DNA of 52,246 nt from the IMG/VR virus record IMGVR_UViG_3300030104_000800, positions 1 through 52,246 of that record; one strand, written 5' to 3'. The notes below the pieces were generated by a model. That model had not been told where the DNA came from. It saw only the letters and a list, made by a program, of their open reading frames with translations, and made no database searches. Made by a program: the position numbers and the translations under genes. The stretch's first letter is position 1. Every line of letters begins with the position of its first letter. Source of the stretch: a virus. This document shows, piece by piece, positions 34,268 to 43,362 of the stretch.

Positions 34268-35694
34268 ATCCAATCTTTTAATTCTTCACCTAATACTTCA
34301 GACGCTATATCTATTTTTTTACGTAAAGCTTCTACTATTTTTTCATCAATAGTATCTTCTGCAATAATATCAATATAGGTTACAGCTTTTTTTTGACCTA
34401 TTCTGTGTGCTCTATCTTCTGACTGTAGTCTTTTTTCAAGATCATAACCATTAGAATAATAGATAACAGTATTGGCTTGAGTAAGTGTAATACCATAACC
34501 CCCTGTTTGAGGTGTACCTATAATAAATCTACATTCAGGATCATTTTGAAAACGTTTGATGTTTTCTTGTCTAACTTCTTGTGGCGTCAAACCATAATAA
34601 TGTACGTAAGATTCTTTACCAAATTTTTTAGTTATTTTTTGTATAATATCGCCTACACTAAATTGGTAGTTGGCCCATATAATAACTTTACCTTCTGTCT
34701 CTTCAAGAATAGACATTAGTTCATTCATTCTGTTGCTTTCTACCTCTTGTATAGATCCATCGTCAGCGGTTACATAACCACATGTAATTTGATGTAGTCG
34801 CATAAGTTGAGTTAATACACTAACTGTAGTCGTTACTTTTTTATTTAACATGGCTATTGCATGTTTTTTCATCTGTTCATAAACTTTCTTTTGATCAGAG
34901 GTCAAGCTTATATGACGTTTAATAAAGTTCTTTGGAGGTAAATCTAAACAATCTTCTTTTAATACTCTATAAGAGAATTGTTTAACACTATCAGATAACT
35001 CACCTAAGTTTCTAAATTTATCTACTACTTGTATAGAACGTCCACTAACATGCATTGTTTTCATTTCTGCATAACGATTACGAAACGCGTAGTAAGAAGA
35101 AAAGTCCAAGAGCCACGGATCAAGGAACTCACATTGAGTGTACAAGTCAAGTGGATTTTTAGTAATAGGAGAACCTGTCATGATTCTTTTATACTTAGCA
35201 TTAGTTCCTATCTTAATTATATTTTTAGTACGTCTAGCTGTAGGTGTTTTAATTGTAGTAGACTCATCGATAGCCATCAAAGTTTTATGAGAATTAATAA
35301 ATTTAGTTGCAAACTTTACACCTTTTTCTGTAGAAAAAGCTTCAACATTCATAACCAAAACATGTAATGCACTCTCTATTTCAAATAAACTTTCTAATTT
35401 TTCTTGTTGTGCTTTTGTAATATTAGCTTGCCATAACACAGATACATTTTCTATATGATCTGGTAAATGTGTTGGTAGTTCTTGCTCATACCAAGTTTTA
35501 ACAACACCTTTAGGTGCAATAATTAAAGCACCATCTACTTTGCCTTTGTCATATAACATAGCAAGGTTGTCTATTAATACTTTTGTTTTACCTGTACCCA
35601 TTTCCATAAAGTACGCATAGTTTTCTTTGTTCCACGATTTATCCAACGCAGTTAATTGATGTGCGTATGGTTTAGTTTTAAATTTATAATTCAT
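34264..35694 (-). CDS. SNF2-type DEAD/DEAH-box helicase/translocase
   Basis: 476 residues. Walker A G33-T-G-K-T37 (YFMEMGTGKTKVLIDN), DExx box D143-E-S-T (LMAIDESTTIK), TGSPITKNPLDLY (motif III), LMRLHQITCGY, a second RecA domain with FIIGTPQTGGYGITLTQANT and motif VI HRIGQ (430-434). Short for the family, without accessory domains. Phage members are thought to help replication or recombination. The only minus-strand gene in this stretch; it starts from an interleaved divergent promoter with the plus-strand gene at 35752. Confidence 0.85.
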   Translation of the reverse strand: MNYKFKTKPYAHQLTALDKSWNKENYAYFMEMGTGKTKVLIDNLAMLYDKGKVDGALIIAPKGVVKTWYEQELPTHLPDHIENVSVLWQANITKAQQEKLESLFEIESALHVLVMNVEAFSTEKGVKFATKFINSHKTLMAIDESTTIKTPTARRTKNIIKIGTNAKYKRIMTGSPITKNPLDLYTQCEFLDPWLLDFSSYYAFRNRYAEMKTMHVSGRSIQVVDKFRNLGELSDSVKQFSYRVLKEDCLDLPPKNFIKRHISLTSDQKKVYEQMKKHAIAMLNKKVTTTVSVLTQLMRLHQITCGYVTADDGSIQEVESNRMNELMSILEETEGKVIIWANYQFSVGDIIQKITKKFGKESYVHYYGLTPQEVRQENIKRFQNDPECRFIIGTPQTGGYGITLTQANTVIYYSNGYDLEKRLQSEDRAHRIGQKKAVTYIDIIAEDTIDEKIVEALRKKIDIASEVLGEELKDWI

Positions 35695-35715
35695 AATTTA
35701 TTTTCTTCTTTCTAG

Positions 35716-35743
35716 TTGACATCCATATAAACATGTTTATATT
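35716..35743 (+). promoter_or_regulatory. Plus-strand promoter of interleaved divergent pair
   Basis: TTGACA (35716-35721), 16-bp spacer, TATATT (35738-35743). The predicted start point falls at about 35750, i.e. 0-2 bases before the ATG at 35752, so the mRNA is essentially leaderless. The spacer contains most of an 18-bp perfect palindrome ATATAAACATGTTTATAT (35725-35742). Confidence 0.7.
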
Positions 35744-35752
35744 GTTTGTCAA
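35724..35752 (-). promoter_or_regulatory. Minus-strand promoter of interleaved divergent pair
   Basis: On the minus strand TTGACA (35752-35747), 17-bp spacer, TATATG (35729-35724). It drives the SNF2 helicase with a leader of about 20 bases. It occupies the same 37 bp as the plus promoter, so RNA polymerase can use only one at a time, and the shared palindrome is a natural regulator site. Confidence 0.65.
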
Positions 35753-36120
35753 TGTCAGAAAGAAAAGTTTATGTAATACAAGAGATACCAGGTAGCCAAG
35801 CAGGCACTCCCAAAATAAATATTATGGGTGCAGCTTCTTATTCTTCATCCGGTAAATTTAATTTTTTGTTACCAGAGTTTTCACAAATGATTTTTTCTCC
35901 TGGTCCATTAATTTTTAAATTAAGAAAAGGTTTAAAAGAATACAAACCAGAAGATTATTTATTATTAACAGGTGATCCTGCAATTATTGGTGTTGCATGT
36001 TCTATTGTATCTGATATTACAAACGGCAAATACAATGTATTGAAATGGGATAAACAAGAAAGACAATACTATCCTATTGAAATTAATCTATACGAGAAAG
36101 GAGAAATAGATGACAATTAA
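35752..36120 (+). CDS. Conserved early protein of unknown function
   Basis: 122 residues from the ATG at 35752 (a TTG six bases upstream is in frame but lies at the transcription start). ERKVYVIQEIPGSQAGTPKI, INIMGAASY, LSPGP-like FSPGPLIFKLRKGL, EDYLLLTGDPAIIGVACSIV, LKWDKQERQYYPIEI. A well-conserved marine-phage protein at the head of the replication operon; no fold assigned by me. Leaderless start suggests early, ribosome-site-independent translation. Ends overlapping the next gene by 11 bases. Confidence 0.68.
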   Translation: MSERKVYVIQEIPGSQAGTPKINIMGAASYSSSGKFNFLLPEFSQMIFSPGPLIFKLRKGLKEYKPEDYLLLTGDPAIIGVACSIVSDITNGKYNVLKWDKQERQYYPIEINLYEKGEIDDN

Positions 36121-36661
36121 CTTTGAAGAAGATCAACAGGATGCAATGAAGAAAACTGAAAACATTCAGTCTCTTGCAGACCAAGTTGAAAAGTTAGAAT
36201 CTTTACAAGAAAGATTAGAACTACAAGAAGAAAATATAAAAAATACAAAAAAACAAATGGATCATTTGTCAGGTGAGGTTATACCAACCATGATGAGTGA
36301 GATGGGGTTATCAGAATTAAAACTGCAAGATGGATCACATCTTAAAGTTGCTACTTCTTACAAAGCTTCTATTACAGAAGCAAACAAAGAAGCAGCGTTT
36401 AACTGGCTTCGAGACAATGGACTAGGTGATATTATTAAAAACGAGATCTTGGTAGCATTTGGTCGTAACGAAGATAACAAGGCAGCAGATTATGCTGAAC
36501 TTGCAAAAGGTCAAGGGTTCCAACCAACACAAAAGATGAAGGTAGAACCCATGACTTTAAAAGCGCTAGTCCGTGAGCGTATTGAGGCGGGTAAAGACTT
36601 GCCAACGGAAATTTTTAGTGTATTCACTGAAAATAAAACAACAATAAAAAGGAACAAATAA
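36110..36661 (+). CDS. Conserved coiled-coil early protein
   Basis: 183 residues. N-terminal coiled coil (about 15-60: LADQVEKLESLQERLELQEE) and a compact C-terminal part with MMSEMGLSELKLQDGSHLKV, FNWLRDNGLGDIIKNEILVAF, MKVEPMTLKALVRERIEAG and LPTEIFSVFTENKTTIKRN. A recurring gene beside the next one in many lytic phages, reminiscent of phage proteins that accompany single-strand-binding functions; function not established. GAAAGGAG site. Confidence 0.62.
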   Translation: MTINFEEDQQDAMKKTENIQSLADQVEKLESLQERLELQEENIKNTKKQMDHLSGEVIPTMMSEMGLSELKLQDGSHLKVATSYKASITEANKEAAFNWLRDNGLGDIIKNEILVAFGRNEDNKAADYAELAKGQGFQPTQKMKVEPMTLKALVRERIEAGKDLPTEIFSVFTENKTTIKRNK

Positions 36662-36663
36662 AC

Positions 36664-37428
36664 ATGAACGATGTAACAACTAAAAAAGAAGGAGCATTAG
36701 CAATCAATATGTTTGAAGCTGATGCAGATCAAGGAACTCAAAACATATCGCAAGAAGATCTTGCTTTACCTTTCCTAAAAGTTTTGGGACAACTATCTCC
36801 AGAGATAAACGAAAGAGATGGTAAATATATCGATGGTGCAAAACCCGGTATGATTATCAACACAGTCACAAATGAAATCTTTGATGGAGTAAAAGGTATA
36901 GATGTTATACCTGCATTCTATAAAAGACAATACGTTGAGTGGCAGGATAGAGGTACAAGTGCCGGTGCACCTGTAGCTATCCATGATGCTGATAGTGATA
37001 TTGTTAGTCAAACAACTAGAGATAAGTCTTACAAAGACAGATTACCAAATGGTAATTATCTTGAAAATACGGCTAACCATTTCGTCATTCAAGTAGGTGA
37101 TAACCCTGGAAGTGCATTGCTTTCTATGAAATCTACTCAACTTAAAGTTAGTAGAAAATGGAACTCAATGATGATGGGTATTAAGATGCAAGGTAAAAAT
37201 GGTTTATTTACACCTCCCACTTATAGCCACATTTACAATCTAAAGACTGTTCAGATGTCTAACGACAAAGGAACATGGTTTGGTTGGGATGTAAGTAAAG
37301 TTGGACCAGTATCAGACAAAGGTTTGTATGATATTGCAAAAAACTTTGCTGAAAAAATAGGTAAAGGTGAAGTAGAAGCAAAACCAGAAAACCAAGAGCA
37401 AACAAAAAAACCAACAATAAACTTGTAA
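36664..37428 (+). CDS. Conserved early protein, possible ssDNA-binding function
   Basis: 254 residues. DLALPFLKVLGQLSPEINER, GMIINTVTNEIFDGVKGIDV, FYKRQYVEWQDR, then HFVIQVGDNPGSALLSMKST and SHIYNLKTVQMSNDKGTWFG; acidic-basic C-terminal tail rich in Glu/Lys/Gln. Beta-rich core and charged disordered tail resemble phage SSB architecture and the gene precedes primase and helicase, but I do not recognise a defined OB-fold motif. The function is inference; the gene itself is certain. Confidence 0.6.
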   Translation: MNDVTTKKEGALAINMFEADADQGTQNISQEDLALPFLKVLGQLSPEINERDGKYIDGAKPGMIINTVTNEIFDGVKGIDVIPAFYKRQYVEWQDRGTSAGAPVAIHDADSDIVSQTTRDKSYKDRLPNGNYLENTANHFVIQVGDNPGSALLSMKSTQLKVSRKWNSMMMGIKMQGKNGLFTPPTYSHIYNLKTVQMSNDKGTWFGWDVSKVGPVSDKGLYDIAKNFAEKIGKGEVEAKPENQEQTKKPTINL

Positions 37429-37443
37429 TAGTTTCCTGCAGGG

Positions 37444-37475
37444 GTGGACGGGGATGCGAGAGTTGATCCGTCCAC
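37444..37475 (+). promoter_or_regulatory. Hairpin in the leader of the primase gene
   Basis: GTGGACGG (37444-37451) and CCGTCCAC (37468-37475) form a perfect 8-bp GC-rich stem with a 16-nt loop, ten bases before the ATG at 37486 and with no T run. The ATG has no obvious ribosome site (AATTAAATT precedes it), so the hairpin could bring translation under structural control or be an RNA processing site. Confidence 0.5.
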
Positions 37476-37485
37476 TAATTAAATT

Positions 37486-38922
37486 ATGATTGAGAAGATA
37501 GATACAGCACCGGTTACCTATGAAGATTGGATAGATCAAGGAAGGATTATTATACCCTGTCTTAAGGGTACGCCCGAAGTAAAAAATTGGGCTAGCCCGG
37601 ATTTTAAGATAACGAAAGAAGAATGGAAACAAAAATACTCACACTGCGAAATAGCTCTTAGACTAGATCAAGATACAGATTTTGACATAGACAATTCTTA
37701 TGTCAGAAGATTTACAGATATATATTTAAAAAATAAAGGTTCTGTTTTTGGTAGAGACAGTAACCCTACAAGTCATTATGTTTGGAATGAAAAATTAACA
37801 TTTAAACAATTTATTCTACCTAAAGAATTAGAAAAGTTTTGTAAAAAATTTCCTCATGGTAATACGTTATGTGAAATAAGAACTGATGCTAAACACTACA
37901 CTATAGTTCCTGAATCTCAACACAGTAAAGCTGATGAGATTGTTAAATGGGAAAGTTATAAAGGTTTTAATAAATATCCAGGTGATCTTAAAATAGATTT
38001 AGGTAAGATCGCATTGTCTACTGCTTTATGTATTTTATATGCAGGGAAGGGTCAAAGAGATGCTTTTTGTACAGCGATAGCAGGTGTTTTAATTACCAAA
38101 ACACAATGGAGTGAACAGGAAATAAATGAATTTGTATATGAAATTGCAATAGCGGCTAACGATGAAGAGTCTGGTAAAAGAGATTCAAAAGGTTCTACAG
38201 TTAAAAAAGCACAGAGAAAATTTGGTATGCCAAAATTAGCAGAGATAGTTGGGTGTGATACTAGAACTATTGCGGTTTTATTTAGTTGGATAGGAATTAA
38301 AGAAGCAGTAAGTGAAGAAGCTCAAGAATCTATTGGAGACATTGTAGAGTACGGAAGTGATAGATATTTTGTAACTATTAACTCAATTATTGAAGGAACA
38401 AGCACAGAAAAAACTATAACTGTTGATGGTCCTACACTTAGAAATAAAAAATTATTTTATGATGCAGTGATTAGTAAAGCTTCTGTCTGGATTCCTGAAA
38501 TGAAAGTAAATGATTTTGATCAAATTATGAGATTAAAATACGAAGCAAGAACTAAGTCTAAGGATTATGTAGAAGAAGCTGCGGAGGATAATAGATTTAT
38601 AAAACATTTTAAAAATTATATTTCAGAAGAAAAAGCTTACACAAGTAAAAAAGAATTAGCTTATTTTGGAATGCCTTACTACAATCAAGCTAAAAGAATA
38701 TTAGAATTTAACTTAGATAAATTTGAAGATTATTTACACAGACAAAAAGTAAACGTAGCTAGAGTTGACTTAGTAATTAAATGTCAAAAAATATTAAAAG
38801 CTAAAAAAAATCACGGAAAATTTGGAGAAAAATCTTGTGTGTCATGGAGAATATTAAATCAAGATTTAGACAAAGAAGATTTAATAGTTGATGGTGAATA
38901 TGAGGAGATTACAAATGATTGA
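37486..38922 (+). CDS. Primase-polymerase, AEP superfamily-like
   Basis: 478 residues. N-terminal 150 residues look like a bifunctional primase/polymerase domain: D-F-D-I-D (65-69, metal-binding DhD), T-S-H (95-97, sxH motif) and a third acidic strand EIRTDAKHYTIVPESQH (130-146). Residues about 180-240 (LYAGKGQRDAFCTAIAGVLI ... SKGSTVKKAQRKFG) resemble a PriCT-type domain. The C-terminal half is Lys-rich and may bind partner helicase or DNA. It would make primers for Pol A. Overlaps the UvrD-like gene by 8 bases. Confidence 0.68.
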   Translation: MIEKIDTAPVTYEDWIDQGRIIIPCLKGTPEVKNWASPDFKITKEEWKQKYSHCEIALRLDQDTDFDIDNSYVRRFTDIYLKNKGSVFGRDSNPTSHYVWNEKLTFKQFILPKELEKFCKKFPHGNTLCEIRTDAKHYTIVPESQHSKADEIVKWESYKGFNKYPGDLKIDLGKIALSTALCILYAGKGQRDAFCTAIAGVLITKTQWSEQEINEFVYEIAIAANDEESGKRDSKGSTVKKAQRKFGMPKLAEIVGCDTRTIAVLFSWIGIKEAVSEEAQESIGDIVEYGSDRYFVTINSIIEGTSTEKTITVDGPTLRNKKLFYDAVISKASVWIPEMKVNDFDQIMRLKYEARTKSKDYVEEAAEDNRFIKHFKNYISEEKAYTSKKELAYFGMPYYNQAKRILEFNLDKFEDYLHRQKVNVARVDLVIKCQKILKAKKNHGKFGEKSCVSWRILNQDLDKEDLIVDGEYEEITND

Positions 38923-40537
38923 ACCTAAGTTTATATCTGGTCCTCCAGGTACAGGAAAAACATCTACATTTATAACAGATAAGTATTTGGAATTATTAGA
39001 TAAATTTACTTATGACAAAATTATAATTTTGTCTCACACAAATGTTGCAGCAGAAGAAATAAGAGATGAGATTTTAAAATTGCCAAAAGTAAAAGAAAAA
39101 GGATTAACTAAAAAATCTTTTAAACATAAAATTTGCACAATACATTCTTATTGTAAAAGCAGAGGCATGTCTAAAGAACTTTTTGATTATAAAGATCATA
39201 TTAATTTATGTAAAGATCAAGAAGTAGGTTCTTTATTTAAATTACAAAAAATAAAAGAATCAGAATTTCAACAACATAATTTTTATAAATATTTAAATGA
39301 TGCTTTTGGTCAAGGAAAAACTATAGAGGAATTTTGGAGAAGTTGTGAAAAACTTTCTTATAAACCTTATACCTTAAATGTAATTCAAGAAATGCAAAAA
39401 GCATATATTAAATATAAAAAAGATGTGAGAACATTGTGTTGTGATTATGATGATATGATACAAGACTTTATAGAAAAATCTAGAGAACCTGACATAGACG
39501 CATTAATTGTTGATGAAGCACAAGACAGTAACGTCAAACAATTAGAAGCTTTACAAAAATTATCTACTAATGTTAAAGAATATTATATGATTGGTGATGC
39601 AGATCAAACTATATTTGAATTTGCAGGAGCAAATGCAAACTACTTTCATACCTTATCTAAAAATGCAGAACAATTAAAAGACGGTTATCGTTGTGGTAAA
39701 ACTATAAATGATATTTGTAAAAGTATTATAAAACCTATCTGGGATCATTATGGTTATGAAAGAATATGGAAACCTGCAAACTATCCTAAAGGACATGTTA
39801 ATGAAGGTCAACCTATAATAGGTGAACATTATTACATGCCAGGTTTAAAATATAATTCTAGTGCTATGCAAGCTTTATTAGATAAAATTAAAAATAGTAA
39901 TGAAACTTTTTTATTTACTTATCGTGGTGTTCCTTCAGATAACTGGGTAAAAACATTTTTAAAACAACACGGTATAGAGTTTGCTCATGTAGGCAACACG
40001 GCTCACGTACCAAAAAAAGAATTGAGGTGCCATAAATTATGGAAAGATTTTACCGAAGGTACACCTATGCCATTAAAACAAATAAAAGATTTTTGGGAGT
40101 ATATGGGTAGTAAAGTTATTCCAAGAGGAAAAGGAGAATATAAATTTGAAGATTGGATTAAAAAAGATTACACAATTTATGAATTAATAAAATTAAAATT
40201 ACTTAGAGAAACTTCCGTTAATGAAAAAGATTTTACATTAATAAGAATAAAAAAAGGTACTAAGGAAGAATACGAAAAAAGACTTATATACATAGAAAAA
40301 ATTTTAAGAAGAGGTTTTGATTTAGAGGGAGATGTAAGAGTTAAGTATGCAAATATACATACAGTAAAAGGACTTACATTTGATAATGTAATTGTTGATT
40401 TAACTGCAACAAGGAAAGAAGATTATTTTACACAATTAAGACTAAAGTACGTTGCTTATAGTCGAGGAAGATATGATTGTTGGACTATAGCATCACGAGG
40501 ACAATATAAATTAGGAGTAAATTATGAGCGCATATAA
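38915..40537 (+). CDS. UvrD/Rep-like SF1 helicase
   Basis: 540 residues from the ATG at 38915, served by GAGGAG at 38902-38907. Walker A GPPGTGKT at residues 9-16, motif Ia IIILSHTNVAAEEIRDEI, Walker B DEAQD (200-204), motif III GDADQTIFEFAGA, motif V IHTVKGLTFDNVIVD and motif VI KYVAYSRGRYD. All core 1A/2A motifs are present; 1B/2B insertions are shortened. Likely the replicative or repair 3'-5' helicase of the phage. Confidence 0.86.
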   Translation: MIEPKFISGPPGTGKTSTFITDKYLELLDKFTYDKIIILSHTNVAAEEIRDEILKLPKVKEKGLTKKSFKHKICTIHSYCKSRGMSKELFDYKDHINLCKDQEVGSLFKLQKIKESEFQQHNFYKYLNDAFGQGKTIEEFWRSCEKLSYKPYTLNVIQEMQKAYIKYKKDVRTLCCDYDDMIQDFIEKSREPDIDALIVDEAQDSNVKQLEALQKLSTNVKEYYMIGDADQTIFEFAGANANYFHTLSKNAEQLKDGYRCGKTINDICKSIIKPIWDHYGYERIWKPANYPKGHVNEGQPIIGEHYYMPGLKYNSSAMQALLDKIKNSNETFLFTYRGVPSDNWVKTFLKQHGIEFAHVGNTAHVPKKELRCHKLWKDFTEGTPMPLKQIKDFWEYMGSKVIPRGKGEYKFEDWIKKDYTIYELIKLKLLRETSVNEKDFTLIRIKKGTKEEYEKRLIYIEKILRRGFDLEGDVRVKYANIHTVKGLTFDNVIVDLTATRKEDYFTQLRLKYVAYSRGRYDCWTIASRGQYKLGVNYERI

Positions 40538-40733
40538 TAAACAAATTTCAGGATCACATTATAAAAATTATAAGATTCAACCAGCAAAGTTTATAAACGA
40601 GAATAAATTGCTTTTTGCGGAGGGAAATGCTATTAAGTATATATGCAGGCATTCTGCGAAAGGGAAAGAAGAGGACATCAAGAAAGCAATACACTATTTA
40701 GAAATGATACTTGAAAGGGATTACAATGTGTAA
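40524..40733 (+). CDS. DUF3310 protein (T7 gp1.7-like nucleotide kinase family)
   Basis: 69 residues: QISGSHYKNYKIQPAKFINE, then LFAEGNAIKYICRHSAKGKE and EDIKKAIHYLEMILERD. This is the compact DUF3310 core; T7 gp1.7 of this family is a nucleotide kinase (dTMP/dGMP), here lacking the long N-terminal extension. Lies between helicase and DNA polymerase genes, overlapping both, fitting nucleotide supply or replication. Confidence 0.78.
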   Translation: MSAYNKQISGSHYKNYKIQPAKFINENKLLFAEGNAIKYICRHSAKGKEEDIKKAIHYLEMILERDYNV

Positions 40734-42702
40734 ACATCCAGAAGACCTAGATCTTAACGGTATAAATACTGTTGCTGTAGACATAGAAACATATGACCCT
40801 AATTTAAAAACAAAAGGATTAGGAGCAATAAGAAAAGACGGTTTTATAACAGGCGTAGCTGTTGCAACCGGTAAAGAGACTGCATACTTTGCACTTAAAC
40901 ATTCTGACATTGATTTAGATTTTAATAAAGTCAAAAGTATATGGGATTCTTTAAACGAAAGAATATTTCAAAATAAAAAAATTACAAAAGTATTTCACAA
41001 TGCAATGTATGATGTGTGTTGGATTCGTGCTGTAACAGGTATGAAAATGAAAGGTCGACTAGTAGATACTATGATAGCTGCATCTGTAATTGATGAGAAT
41101 AGATTTAAATATTCTCTAGATTCTTTATCTAAAGATTATCTCAATGACAATAAATACAAATACGATTTACAAAATAAAACACTAGAGTGGTCTGGTGGCA
41201 TGGTAAAAGATCCTATGTCTAACATGCACAAACTTCCTGCATACATTGTAAAAGATTATGCAAAGCAAGACGTAGACTTAACTTTAAAATTATGGAATCT
41301 GTTTAACGAAAAACTTGACGAAGTATTATATACTAAAGTTGATGAAGAAGGCAACAAAGAAGAAAAAACTTGTAGACAAATATTTGAATTAGAAACAAAA
41401 TTATTTTTATGTTTAGTTGACATGAAATTTAAAGGCGTTAGAATTGATGTCGCAAAAGCTGTCCTGTTTGGAAGACATCTTAAAAAAAGAAGAGATCAAA
41501 TATTAAAAGCAATACAAAACAAAACAGGTATCTGGGTAGATATTTGGGCGGCTTCTTCCATAAAAAATTTATTAGAATATTTAAAAGTAAAAGACTACAA
41601 GGTTACACCTAAGTCTAAGATGCCTCAACTACCTAAAGATTATTTACAAACACACGAACAAAAATCTTTGCGTATGATTGCTAAAGCAAGAGAGTATGAC
41701 AAAGCAGCTAATACTTTTGTAGATGGTTTACTTGGTTATGTTCATGGTGAAAGAATTCATGCAGATATTAACCAAATAAGATCTGATCAAGGAGGCACAG
41801 TTACAGGGCGGTTTTCTATGAGTAACCCGAACCTACAACAGATACCTTCTAAAGGTTTTATAGGAAAGAAGATGAGGTCTCTTTTTTTGCCTGAGGAGGG
41901 CCATACATGGGGTAGTTTTGACTATTCACAGCAAGAGCCTAGGATTGTGGTCCATTATGCTATTAAGTTAGGTTTACCCGGTACAAGTAATTTAAAAGAA
42001 GAATTTAACAAAGACAATGCAGACTTTCACCAGATAGTAGCAGACATGGCTAAGATATCTAGAAAACAAGCAAAAACTATTAACTTAGGTTTGTTTTATG
42101 GTATGGGTAAATTAAAATTACAGGCAGAGTTAGGTTTAGATAAGATAGGTGCTAAAAAATTATTTGATGAGTACCATAGTAAAGTACCTTTTGTTAGACA
42201 GTTGTCTCAAGATTTAATTAATTTTGCTGCAGAGCATAAATTATTATTTACTTTACATGATAGGTTTTGCAGATTTAATAAATGGGAAACTACTAATAAA
42301 GAATGGGATCCTGCTGCTAATAGATTTAAACCTGTAAAATTATATACAGAAGAAGAAGCAAGAGAAGCTTTTAAAGCTGAAATGTTAGAAAAATATAAAG
42401 AAAACAAAATAGATCCTAACTACATGGATTTTTTTGATAAATATTATGTACCTGCATTTACTTACAAAGCTTTAAATAGATTGATACAAGGGTCAGCTGC
42501 AGATATGACTAAAAAAGCTATGGTAGATTTGTATGACAAAGGTATCGTGCCTCATATACAAATACACGATGAATTATGTATATCAGTCAAGGATCAAGGA
42601 ACACGGATCACGGTTCAAGAAACAATGGAACAAGCTATACCACTTGAAGTGGACAATAAAGTGGACTATGAATTTGGTCCTAATTGGGGTAATATAAAAT
42701 GA
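40726..42702 (+). CDS. polA: Family A DNA polymerase with 3'-5' exonuclease
   Basis: 658 residues from the ATG at 40726 (AAGGGA site; a TTG 15 bases earlier is less likely). Exo I D19-I-E21, Exo II FHNAMYDVCW, Exo III YAKQDVDLTL; polymerase motif A D399-Y-S-Q-Q-E404, motif B R446-K-Q-A-K450-T-I-N-L454-G-L-F-Y-G, motif C H614-D-E616. No 5'-3' exonuclease. The residue equivalent to E. coli Phe762 is Leu454, the variant common in marine viral polymerases. It is the replicative polymerase of this phage. Confidence 0.93.
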   Translation: MCKHPEDLDLNGINTVAVDIETYDPNLKTKGLGAIRKDGFITGVAVATGKETAYFALKHSDIDLDFNKVKSIWDSLNERIFQNKKITKVFHNAMYDVCWIRAVTGMKMKGRLVDTMIAASVIDENRFKYSLDSLSKDYLNDNKYKYDLQNKTLEWSGGMVKDPMSNMHKLPAYIVKDYAKQDVDLTLKLWNLFNEKLDEVLYTKVDEEGNKEEKTCRQIFELETKLFLCLVDMKFKGVRIDVAKAVLFGRHLKKRRDQILKAIQNKTGIWVDIWAASSIKNLLEYLKVKDYKVTPKSKMPQLPKDYLQTHEQKSLRMIAKAREYDKAANTFVDGLLGYVHGERIHADINQIRSDQGGTVTGRFSMSNPNLQQIPSKGFIGKKMRSLFLPEEGHTWGSFDYSQQEPRIVVHYAIKLGLPGTSNLKEEFNKDNADFHQIVADMAKISRKQAKTINLGLFYGMGKLKLQAELGLDKIGAKKLFDEYHSKVPFVRQLSQDLINFAAEHKLLFTLHDRFCRFNKWETTNKEWDPAANRFKPVKLYTEEEAREAFKAEMLEKYKENKIDPNYMDFFDKYYVPAFTYKALNRLIQGSAADMTKKAMVDLYDKGIVPHIQIHDELCISVKDQGTRITVQETMEQAIPLEVDNKVDYEFGPNWGNIK

Positions 42703-42711
42703 GGATAAATT

Positions 42712-43362
42712 ATGGCATATTTAAACGCAAACATACCAGCGACTTACGCACAAATAAGAAGAGAGTATTTATATGATCTTAAAAAACATCATGGAGAAGT
42801 TGAAGACTGCATTATCTTTGGTCTTAGCGCTCTTACAGGTAAGTCTATATTATTTCATGCTATTATGGAAAACGGTGCAATATTTTATCGCTTACCAATT
42901 AGCGCGTTTATTCAACAGGGATTTGACCCACGTGGAGTGCCCGGAAGAAGACTTGATGAACTACAGCTCTGGAATTGTTTTTCTTATTATCCTGCTGTGC
43001 ATCGTTGGGATATTCTAGACGGACAAGCGGGTAAATACATAGGAAAAGATAAAAAATGGCACCCGGGTAAATACTTATTTACGGTTGACTTTGCACATCC
43101 AGAGTCTAATATACTTGACACTGATCATTCAGAGATCCCGCACGAGCATAAGTGCGCACACATAATTGCCTTAGATGATGGTAATTTTGCAGCACAACCT
43201 AACAACAGATGTATATGGGATATACCTTCTTTCACTGTGAAAGATAATATTCCTGACTGGAAAGTGCAAACCTCTGAGTGGAACGTTGAAGATAGCAGGG
43301 CTTGGCGTACAGAAGATACGGATAAGTTCTTTTATGAAATCGAGGAGAAAAAAAATGATTAA
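42712..43362 (+). CDS. Conserved marine-phage protein of unknown function
   Basis: 216 residues with a strikingly conserved feel: YAQIRREYLYDLKKHHGEVE, CIIFGLSALTGKSILFHAIM, NGAIFYRLPISAFIQQ, RRLDELQLWNCFSYYPAVHR, GKYLFTVDFAHPE, HKCAHIIALDDGNFAAQPNN and a Trp-rich C-terminus (DWKVQTSEWNVEDSRAWRTE). Rich in Trp, His and Cys but without a catalytic motif I know. Follows Pol A by 9 bases with AGGATAA site, so likely early. Confidence 0.68.
   Translation: MAYLNANIPATYAQIRREYLYDLKKHHGEVEDCIIFGLSALTGKSILFHAIMENGAIFYRLPISAFIQQGFDPRGVPGRRLDELQLWNCFSYYPAVHRWDILDGQAGKYIGKDKKWHPGKYLFTVDFAHPESNILDTDHSEIPHEHKCAHIIALDDGNFAAQPNNRCIWDIPSFTVKDNIPDWKVQTSEWNVEDSRAWRTEDTDKFFYEIEEKKND

Noticed and set aside
42773-43018. 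81-codon plus ORF within the 42712 gene
   Set aside because: Other frame of a well-conserved protein; no ribosome site.
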